Source: Albugo candida (lineage: Eukaryota > Oomycota > Peronosporomycetes > Albuginales > Albuginaceae). From it: a stretch of 64,000 nucleotides of DNA. Shown here one piece after another: positions 56,044 to 64,000 of the stretch. The notes beneath the pieces are model-generated. The model did no database searches. It was not told the DNA's origin and was given only the letters and a program-made list of their open reading frames with translations. The translations under genes were made by a program, and so were the position numbers. Each line of letters starts with the position of its first letter. The stretch's first letter is position 1. The stretch lies in assembly GCA_905220665.1 (NCBI GenBank), contig CAJNAR010000144.1, positions 558,001-622,000 on the forward strand, in the 5' to 3' direction.

Positions 56044-57992
56044 TTGCTCGCTAGCTTCGCTGAATAGAATATTCTGTAAAAAACAAGTAGTGAAGAATGA
56101 CCATTTGTAACGATGACTCGCGTGGTATAAACAGTGCAAATTTAAAAGCACCATCTTTCTTCCTCCCCAATTTCAATGCACAGACCATGCCTGCCTATTA
56201 CCCTACCTACTACTTACTGTTGTTGCGACCGCTGGGCCTCACGTGTGGTTTGGCAACACCCGTATTAATTCCGTGAGATTATCGTCGAACTAGTGCTTTA
56301 CTGCCAAAGTCAGCGCAGGTCTAGCTGACAAAACATTCAACTGGGCTGTGCTACTACAAATTCGTGCCTCTCGCAGATAGTAGCATCTTTTTTGACGGCA
56401 CATAAAAATAGGAGCCAGAGAACTATATATGTATTAGTAACGATGAAAATGAGCGCGAGCTTTTATAAGCGCTATGCGAAAATTAGAGGCTCCCGTAACC
56501 AAAAAGCATACATGCATAGCCATATTTCCTTGCTCTGTTGTTTGACACATACTAGGATATTCTGATGGACCGCATCAATAAGTGTCTGTATTGTCAGGCT
56601 CTGCATAGCCCCAGCACGAAAGCCAGAGCACCAGCTTGAACGCGGATAAAATGCGCTAATGGAAAAAAACAAGCTAGTGGAGACGACAACAAAAAAAACG
56701 GTAGCTGTTGGTGCAAACACCAGTGCAACTTGTGAGGGCACGGGAAACGAATAGAAAATGTCGATGAAACGCTATGTGTAGCATTGTGGAATCACAGTAC
56801 AAAAACTTTATCAATATTTCTCAAATAAGTGTCTGACTGAATCGACGTCTTCGATCCTGAAAAAATCATCAGCAGTAGAGGAATCGGGTCATGGAATGAT
56901 AGCCGAAGAAGTATTTTGATGAACGAATTAGTCTGAAAAGCTCGATCAGTGTAGTTGCCAAAATGGTCGTGATTTTTTTGTGCCAGCACCGCAACTGTCG
57001 CAAATTATAAGCGGCAACAGGTATGAGTTATTACTCGTATAAGAATGTCTCATTACTGAAGATTTTGAGCAATGAAACTTTGAAGGCCATTTCGGGATCG
57101 ACTTCTTTTTCGAAACGTCACTTTACTCGTTCCAGTCCCCAATTTACATTTCTGTGCCAAGTTATTATCCTAGGATTGCGAATGGATATAGAGAGTGCAG
57201 AAACATGTATATCTTCGAACCCGTCTTGAGCTGACACATTGGGGCTTGAAAGATATGCTCCCAGCAGTACTAATTCTTGGAGGAGGTATGCATAACTGGC
57301 AATATTTGAACAATATCACTGGTGGTTGTGATTTTGTTCGCTCGTTATGGCTTCTTGATGCACCACATATTTTTAGTTGGCCTAAGGGCTCGTACCACTG
57401 AAGCTGTATTAGCTCAGTAAAGACAGGTCACGAAAAGGGGCGCTAAGTGGGCTTTATGGCATCCATATGCAACCGAATCAGATGAAGTTTCCTCTCTTTG
57501 GTTGCATATATGACGTTCGCTTCACAAATCCATTTCGAGCGATAAATTTTTTAGATATCATGAATTTTAGCTCGGCTGACAGATCCTTTGCGGCTCTAAC
57601 AGTGCCTCCTTAGAGATCTTGTTCTCAGCTCCAAAAAAGCAGTCCGCTTGTTTTATTCTAGATTAGTCACGCACATTGTGGAAGAAGGCTCGTGCGATTA
57701 AGAATTGCATGTAATACTGCGCTTACCATGAGATGCATATCGAATTGAGGTCGATCTGCATTTTGCTGTCTCGAGCGCTAAGATCGGGCCACTGCGTCCG
57801 GGAGATCTGTCAACTTTGACGTTCAGCGCGGTTACCGAACAGTCGATAGGATGATACAAAAGGATAAGGAGACTGCGTAATTTGTTTGTTACACTCTTTG
57901 ACACAACCTTAAGCTACATCCACACTACATCAATTATGTAATCGATAAAATCATCAGAGCATCTTTGCAGGTGAAAACACTACAGACTGTAA
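56044..57992. other. 1.9-kb gene-poor interval
   Basis: No gene supported. Small open frames (for example 57195..57401 plus, 57698..57904 minus) lack family motifs, signal peptides or splice continuity. Together with the transposon this makes 52-58 kb the least gene-dense part of the window. Confidence 0.4.
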
Positions 57993-58177
57993 ATGACTGT
58001 GAAGCACTACAGCTTACTTAAACGTGAGTAAAAAACAGGATTTCGAATCTTTACAATTTTTGGATTTTCTGTTTTGTCAGTTTTTGGAACATTCGAATTT
58101 CTCCCATTATACGCAGCTGAGTCGACCACACAACTTTGCATAACTGGTTCTCCACCAATCTTGATAATTTGATCGAT

Positions 58178-59963
58178 ATGGGGGGCATATTCATCGACCC
58201 TGCCGCCTTACCGCAGAATGGATACGGCCTATTTCAGGTGCTTTTCCTTGGCGCTGTCTATGGGTTTGTTCTTTTCAATGCCAGTAATATGATATCGAAT
58301 GGCAGTGAGCTATTACTATTAGTGCCCTGTACGCTAAGAATAGCAATGTCTATTAATCACATACATGCACCTTTTTTTACTTTCTCATGAATTTGTAGCG
58401 CTCGCAGGAATCGTTGGAAGCATCGTGCTTCCCGTGCTCGGAGCTGTTCCAGACGGGATGATCGTTTTATTTTCTGGTATGGGCCCAAATGCGCAAGAAC
58501 AGCTATCAGTGGGTGTTGGAGCCCTGGCCGGATCTACAATCATGCTGCTAACAATCCCTTGGGCTATAAGTGTGTACGCTGGCCGGGTCAATTTGGATGA
58601 ACATGGTCGTGGAAGGTACAAACGACCTAAAAATGCACCTGCAGATTGGAATAAACTGAATCCTCCAAACAACAAACACATTTGGAAAACAGGTGTCGTG
58701 CTGCTGGACGAAATACAAATGAATGCGAAGACTATGGTTTTTACCAGTTTGATCTATCTTGTTTTGCAAATTCCCGCATTTCAATACACCGGGACCCATC
58801 AACGAGATGCACAAGCTGATACATCTGTGGTTACCGTCGCGGAACGTCCTTATGCATTCGTGACACTATGTGTCTGTGTGATAGCATTCGGCATGTACAT
58901 GTACTGGAATGTCCAACGATCTTCTACCTCCCAAGTTGCAAGCGACATCAAAGGCGAGGTAGCTGTTGAGGCCATTCGGCATGATAGAGCTAGCTTATCA
59001 GGAATTTTAGCAGCTGAAGCTTCAAAACTAAGCGACCGCATGCCCTCTGAAAGGTCCCCAATCAACGCTAGAGCTCATGATACTGCACTCGAAGACATTA
59101 TGCGACCCTTCTTTGCAAAGTATGACAAAAATCACGACAAGAAGATGGACATCAATGAGTTGCAACTATTTTTCATGGACATGAATGAACAGCTGACGCG
59201 GGAAGAATTGGAGACATGGTTGTTCATGGCCGATAAAGATCAAAGTGGGTTTATTGAATTCAGCGAACTGGTCGAAGCGACTAAGAAGTACCTTGTGGCA
59301 AAGTACAAGGGTGAGCAAGCTGGCAAGAAGACACAGATGAAGCACATACATTTCAATGACATTGAAACCTCCGTATACCCCAGTAACCCAGGAAATGTTG
59401 ATCATGAGGAGTCTGACGATGAAGAAGAAGAGGAAGTTCCCCAAGATCTAGCCCATCTGTCCATCCATGATCAACAGCGCAGGATCAAATTGCGTTCAGC
59501 GTATCTCATGCTTCTCGGAACAATCCTTGTCTTGATCTTTTCTGATCCAATGGTGGATGTTTTATCGGAGATTGGAGCTCGTACAGGCATTCCCGCATTT
59601 TATGTCTCATTTGTTATCGCTCCGCTGGCTTCCAATTCCAGTGAGCTGATTGCCGCCTACAACTATGCGACAAAGAAAACCTCCAGAAGCGTATCGATTT
59701 CTATCTCTGCTTTACTCGGAGCGGCTTGTTTAAACAACACGTTCTGTCTGGGCATCTTTGCCGCTTTGATGTTTTTCAAAAATGGCGGATTGATATGGAA
59801 GTTTTCAGCAGAGACATGTGCTATCCTATTTGTTGAATTGTGCATGGGTGTCATGGCTATGCGGAAGACGCAGCGATTGGTGGATGCGATGTGTGTGCTT
59901 TGCTTGTATCCAGCCTCAATTGCCTTGGTGATACTTTTGCAAAATGGTTTTGATTTGGACTAA
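58178..59963 (+). CDS. EF-hand Na+/Ca2+-exchanger-like cation antiporter
   Basis: Exons 58178..58328 and 58399..59963 (70-nt intron GTACGC...TTGTAG) give at least 571 residues. The alpha-1 repeat reads ASNMISNGSELLLLVP|SLAGIVGSIVLPVLGAVPDG, the alpha-2 repeat VSFVIAPLASNSSELIAAYNYA with the conserved Asn/Ser/Glu. Between the membrane halves are two EF-hands (DKNHDKKMDINELQLFF, DKDQSGFIEFSELV) and an acidic run (DDEEEEEVPQD). This layout matches NCX-like EF-hand exchangers of plants and protists. The start is uncertain: the frame is open upstream to 58121, and an ATG at 57993 with a GTGAGT donor at 58024 would supply a signal-like first exon but in a different frame. Confidence 0.8.
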
Positions 59964-60065
59964 AATGTTCCTGAGCCACATTCGATTGTTTGCTTGAAAT
60001 GAGATAACCAATCAAATTTTGAATTGTTGAGAACCTTTTTTGACTGTGCGTTTTGACTGGCTCAT

Positions 60066-61371
60066 ATGTTGGTGCACTATGGTGTGCGGCGATGGTGTCG
60101 TGGACTTGATGCTCAGACACATCACTTGAAGTTTATGTGTCAAGTGAACAAAACGAGTAATCCATCAGCAAACGCTAGACTAATCGTTTGCTTCTCTGGC
60201 GCTAAACATTCACCACATACTACGAATACGCAGAAGTCACAACAACTCACTCAATACAGCTGGGTCAATAATGCCTACAACACACCACTCCAGATTCTCA
60301 TCCATAAAATTGGTTTCACCCGGGAAGAAGCTGAAAAATGCATTTCCTCCTCTCAAGCCGTACATGCCCGCTTTTGTCTTCTCATGTACTCTATACTAAC
60401 ATCACGTCGTATTTGTGCAGTTGAGATCGTACAATCCCACAGAAATGCTGAAAAAGGTATCTTCAGTAGGTCAAAGTTACGCTTGCAAAATTTGATGTGG
60501 CATATGTTTCAGATCTTGTTCATGGACCAAATAGGAATGACTAATGCTATGATGAAGAAAGCCATTCAAAAGAGTCCCAAAGTGCTCGGTTGCAATATAG
60601 AAACTTTACGTAAACTGGTTGATTGGTTTACAGAGCTCGGGGTTCCTTCCAGAAAGGTGATATCTTCAAATTAAGCATGAGATTTTTCTTACAGCTAACG
60701 TATCGCATTAGATTGCTTACATCGTGATGGTTACCGGGCAATATGTTGTTCCATATATGATAGATAATCTGAGCTCACAACGGGACTTCTTGCTTCACAA
60801 AGTTGGTCTCAGCCGTGCTCAAGTTGGAATTGTGCTCACCAAACATCCGCAGTTGATGACACACTGTCTGGACCCCATAAAAAGTCGGATACAATTTCTG
60901 CAATCGTACAAGTACACTGAAAGTGAAGTCTGCAAAATGATTCAAGCCTGCCCAGAAATCCTCGCTTCATCCATTGACACCATGTCTGCAAAGCTGATCG
61001 TTCTGGGACTTATATTTGGTCAAGAAGCAGCTATATCAACGTTCTGTAAATACCCGAGGATCATCATGCACAATAGCTCCGCGTTGCAACAATCCTTTGA
61101 CTTTTTAGCCAATACAGTCAAATTGCCAGTGACTGAAATCCAGCCTTTGATTGTGATGCGTAATGTTGACCGCATCATTCTCCCTCGATTTCATTATTTG
61201 AAGAGCCTCAAAATCCCAGATTCTTATTTCAGGCGTCGTTTCTGGATCCAGAGTTCTGATGCTCAATTCAGAAATGAGTTCCCTGCTTACAGGTTCTTCC
61301 CACAAAATCAACGAGCACTCTGTGAAAACAAAAAAAAATCAACGGCAATAGTGTCTAACGCAACAGTTTAA
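60066..61371 (+). CDS. mTERF-domain mitochondrial protein
   Basis: Four exons (60066..60359, 60421..60456, 60513..60656, 60712..61371) give 377 residues. Repeated mTERF units with the proline-containing third helix are seen: IGMTNAMMKKAIQKSPKVLG, VGLSRAQVGIVLTKHPQLMT, YTESEVCKMIQACPEILASS, FCKYPRIIMHNSSALQQSFD. The N-terminus is basic (MLVHYGVRRWCRG), suiting mitochondrial import. mTERF proteins bind nucleic acid and act in organellar transcription or ribosome assembly. The 36-nt second exon was needed to keep the helical repeat register. Confidence 0.85.
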
Positions 61372-61492
61372 GCGAAGCGTATATAATTCGCGGCGACATA
61401 TATTAGATACATTCATAATGTACTCGATTACACGTAATGATTGGTATACTTTTTATGCGTTCTGAATCATTATTCGCTGGCTTGCGTATACC

Positions 61493-63100
61493 CTAGATTA
61501 ATTCTTGATCGGCTTTCAGGTAAGATTCTTCACACGTCTCTAAAGGCTCTAAGAAAGAGCTCCATAAAGCTATCAAGTGCATCCGCCTTCTCAGAAGTCG
61601 CTGATGAAATTTTACTGACAAGGGCTTGGATCCCATGTCAGTAAGGCACTCTTGAATTTTTAAGTTAGAGCCAGGTTCTTGAAAAGGCTTGACAGGTTTT
61701 CGGCGTTGACGAAGCGAGACGTGAGTGGGACTGAGATTATATACCAGCGTTAATCGATCTGTTTTCAAGACTTTGCGTAGTCCAAAGGGATACGGATCCA
61801 GAAGTGTTTTACCGTTAACATAAAGAAGCTCATCATCATCGTCTTCGAATGGCATGTAATGTGCCATGTTCCCACATAGCGTCTCTGAATGCCTTTTTAT
61901 ATCACCATTTGGAAACGAGTCAATAGCGCTAACACCCCACGGAGAGAACGTGTAAGGCTGATGGGCGAATTCCCAGGAAAGCCAGAATCCTTCTTTATCG
62001 CCCCACGAAAACTTGTATAAAAATCGCTTTTCAGTCATCATGTACCACAAAACATCTAAGGCTTTTCCCACTCGACTTTTATCGACAGCAACAATGGATG
62101 AATCTTGCTCGTGACAACTACTCTCATTAAATGAGAGGGATTGCTTCAGGTGGGCAGAAGGATTGGGGCCGGACAAATTGAATCGCGCGTATGGAAACTT
62201 CTGCACCCACGCTTTGAGATATTGAATTGGTGGCTCTTTCGAGGTGCGCGATAGCTTTACCTTACGATTGAAGTTGACTCGCTTCCTTACGACCCGGTCA
62301 TAGAAAAACATGGTGCCAGTCCTATTATACCCTGGTGACGATCGAATGATGCTCGGATCGCGCATGGCCAGAACATCGGCGTCCAATAATAAAACTTCGG
62401 TGATGTTAGTGTGATACAAAGCCAAAGGCTTGATCCAGTAACTTCGGAATGTCTTGGCAAGTTTCTCCTCCATTTTTCCACTTCGAATCATTTCTGTGCA
62501 CACATCAATGAGTTGTATTCGGTCATCGAGATGTCGAAACAAGTCACGAGTGTGATTAGATATCTCATCGGGAAAACAAAAAAATACTTGCACTAGTTCC
62601 ATATTTCCAAGACATCGCAGCTCTCGAATCAACGATATCCCCATCGGTACTATTTCTTCATGCAAACAAAGGATGATGCCTCTTGCGTACGAAATCTCGG
62701 CCCCGGTGGTAGATTCTTCGGGAGTGGAAGCGAGAGACGGGGAGGTAAGAGAAGATGATGCTGAGATGTCAGTAGTCGATTTGTGATGCCCTATGGAATC
62801 AGCGTCCATAGCCTTGCTGCTAGCTGCGGATTGATTGTAATGTGCGTCATCACGTAAATGATGCTGTATTGTAGAGGATTGCTCATTTTTGTCAGCGTGA
62901 GGCAAAGTTGAAGTAAACGCCGATGTTAGACGTGCTGAAAGTATTGGCTTGCCATTTCTAGATGACCAAAGAAGTACCACGCTACAGATAGACCAGGTCA
63001 TCAGCAGTGTCAGAATCAGTATAATAATGCCACCCGACAGACTCCGTCGGTCATTGCCTCGCCTTCCGGACATGTTCAGCGCACAAATATTATTCTTCAA
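61493..63100 (-). CDS. Type II membrane glycosyltransferase, alpha-mannosyltransferase (GT71)-like
   Basis: Single exon of 535 residues. A short cytosolic tail, one TM anchor (IIILILTLLMTWSICSVVLLW) and a Ser/Thr-rich stem (to about 145) precede the catalytic domain. The nucleotide-sugar motif is EVLLLDADVLAMRDP (DxD), preceded by FRSYWIKPLALYHTNI, the wording of MNN1-type alpha-1,3-mannosyltransferases. Later blocks include EQDSSIVAVDKSR and FSWGDKEGFWLSWEF. It should act in the Golgi on protein- or lipid-linked glycans. A second Met (MSGRRGN, 63073) is an equally plausible start. Confidence 0.8.
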   Translation of the reverse strand: MKNNICALNMSGRRGNDRRSLSGGIIILILTLLMTWSICSVVLLWSSRNGKPILSARLTSAFTSTLPHADKNEQSSTIQHHLRDDAHYNQSAASSKAMDADSIGHHKSTTDISASSSLTSPSLASTPEESTTGAEISYARGIILCLHEEIVPMGISLIRELRCLGNMELVQVFFCFPDEISNHTRDLFRHLDDRIQLIDVCTEMIRSGKMEEKLAKTFRSYWIKPLALYHTNITEVLLLDADVLAMRDPSIIRSSPGYNRTGTMFFYDRVVRKRVNFNRKVKLSRTSKEPPIQYLKAWVQKFPYARFNLSGPNPSAHLKQSLSFNESSCHEQDSSIVAVDKSRVGKALDVLWYMMTEKRFLYKFSWGDKEGFWLSWEFAHQPYTFSPWGVSAIDSFPNGDIKRHSETLCGNMAHYMPFEDDDDELLYVNGKTLLDPYPFGLRKVLKTDRLTLVYNLSPTHVSLRQRRKPVKPFQEPGSNLKIQECLTDMGSKPLSVKFHQRLLRRRMHLIALWSSFLEPLETCEESYLKADQELI

Positions 63101-63530
63101 ACAAAGGTATCGGTCAGCTCAGAGAAAAATGATTTCTCTCGTCGCTTCGAATGTTCGGTAATACTACGCTTCTTATCAGCCGCGAAGAAAACTCTTTACT
63201 CGTCGCCAGATCCACCACACTCTTACATCAGGATACGAACGATCGTTAAAGATAGAAAGAGCTATATTTGATCTATTTTACTCTGTACCAGCACCATAAC
63301 GCCAAGTGTGTATCTTGTTGGATGGAATAAGGCGATGGACGACTGGTGTGAGCACTACATACAAGATGAGGGGGATCACGGGCGCACGCCACAATTAAAT
63401 CGCAGTCAGAAGCGTAAAGCGAAATTGTAGAAGGGTCGATAACGATTCAGCTTGCAAACCCTTGTACACATAAAGTCCATTGGATCTCGTCAGCCGAGTC
63501 ACTCTTTCGTTGCGAATGAAAAGTACTTAC
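63101..63530. other. 430-nt interval, includes the unresolved 3' end of the next gene
   Basis: Bounded by the glycosyltransferase start and a GTAAGT donor at 63530 on the minus strand. A last exon of the DUF2062-like gene must lie here or the message ends by read-through; I could not place it. Confidence 0.3.
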
Positions 63531-64000
63531 ACGTTTCCGAAATTGGGAGGCGGATTTGCATGAAACTTGGCAGAGCGAGAAAATCGATTTATTGGGAAGC
63601 ACTGCACTCGTATGCCAAATGACATCCGAAAGATAAATTCTTCCAGTTGGCTTCATGAACATCTGCTGACTCATCGCTGCAAAGTACATTTCTTCCCATA
63701 TTATCTACGAGACCAGAGAGGACTCAAAAGCGTCACAGCAGATATCTAAAAGCTAGAAAAGTTACATGAAGAGCGGAAACGACGCGATGTTGATTGGAGT
63801 CGCTAAATAGTTGGTCAGCAATGCGGCGACTGAGTTGAGGCGAAATATGAATGTAGCAATCATCGTAGGGACGGATGTGATTCCGGGAAGTGGAAACACT
63901 CCTACGAATAATACAACGAACGCTATCCGCCATATTAAAGCGTGCTTCATTTTAATACTGACCGCCGAATGCGCCAAATGCCAGAGGTAAAGCAATGCTT
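63531..64000 (-). CDS. DUF2062-like membrane protein, partial (window edge)
   Basis: Minus-strand exons 63766..64000 (open to the window edge) and 63531..63704, joined over a 61-nt intron (GTAACT...TCGTAG). The upstream exon reads FVVLFVGVFPLPGITSVPTM, LNSVAALLTNYLATPINIAS; the LGVFPxxGxTT...LNxPAxxLxNYL pattern is that of DUF2062 membrane proteins. An ATG at 63950 (MKHALIWRIAF) may be the start, but the frame continues upstream. The second exon (IWEEMYFAAMSQQMF...) ends at a strong donor, so the 3' end is missing. Confidence 0.6.

Noticed and set aside
57405..57450. Sequence resembling a tRNA (TTAGCTCAGTAAAGAC)
   Set aside because: D-arm-like text only; no acceptor, anticodon or T-arm pairing could be formed around it.
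57993..58120. Upstream signal-peptide exon for the exchanger
   Set aside because: The ATG at 57993 with a GTGAGT donor gives a plausible leader but the spliced frame hits a stop before reaching the exchanger frame.

Overview
The window is nuclear DNA from a flagellated stramenopile, most likely an oomycete and possibly Albugo-like. Nearly every gene is split by short introns (about 38-110 nt, mostly 48-63 nt, usually GTAAG/GTATG...TAG/CAG). Neighbours sit very close: divergent start codons are only 52-76 nt apart in several places, and convergent stops only 48-54 nt apart. The gene set contains flagellar, basal-body and spindle proteins (CFAP251, SAS-6-type, CCDC177-type, augmin HAUS6) next to small secreted proteins. 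The species guess is inference; the compact intron-rich architecture is seen directly. Exon models were rebuilt by hand from splice signals, reading-frame continuity and remembered family motifs.

1-20 kb: actin-related protein; a small secreted GPI-like protein; a mitochondrial UPF0598 protein; a membrane-anchored RanBP2-zinc-finger/HECT ubiquitin ligase; a ketohexokinase-like PfkB kinase; a RING-H2 protein; a small one-pass membrane protein; phosphatidylinositol synthase with a GC-AG intron; a RasGAP; CFAP251; an unknown NPF-motif protein; a secreted protein; an Elongator subunit 5-like gene; a PH-like/histidine-phosphatase fusion; and another secreted protein.

20-31.5 kb: a gene-poor 1.4 kb; an unknown gene with two equally open splice paths; TRM112; the complex I assembly factor CIA30 (NDUFAF1) divergent from a CDK9/CDK12-type kinase; a SAS-6-like head protein lacking a long coiled coil; a CCDC177-type coiled-coil protein; and augmin subunit HAUS6.

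31.5-45 kb: the dominant feature is a 19-exon gene for a 2,888-residue membrane-tethered calpain (two membrane segments, CysPc with a complete Cys/His/Asn triad, domain III, cysteine-rich zinc module, EF-hands, C2-like domain, coiled coil, WW). It is followed on the same strand by a gene for a 1,115-residue unrecognised protein that could be separate or part of the same transcript.

45-64 kb: a kelch-TM-RING ligase, ATP10, glutamate decarboxylase, a secreted Cys-rich protein, a complete but decayed 3.7 kb DNA transposon with inverted termini and an 8-bp target duplication, an EF-hand Na+/Ca2+-exchanger-like transporter, an mTERF protein, a Golgi-type glycosyltransferase, and a DUF2062-like membrane protein cut by the window edge. 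No rRNA, tRNA, CRISPR array or prokaryotic operon was seen.

The genes do not form one pathway. Recurring themes are mitochondrial assembly (CIA30, ATP10, UPF0598, mTERF), microtubule/cilium structure, membrane-bound ubiquitin ligases (HECT and RING types) and calcium-linked signalling (calpain with EF-hands, EF-hand exchanger).
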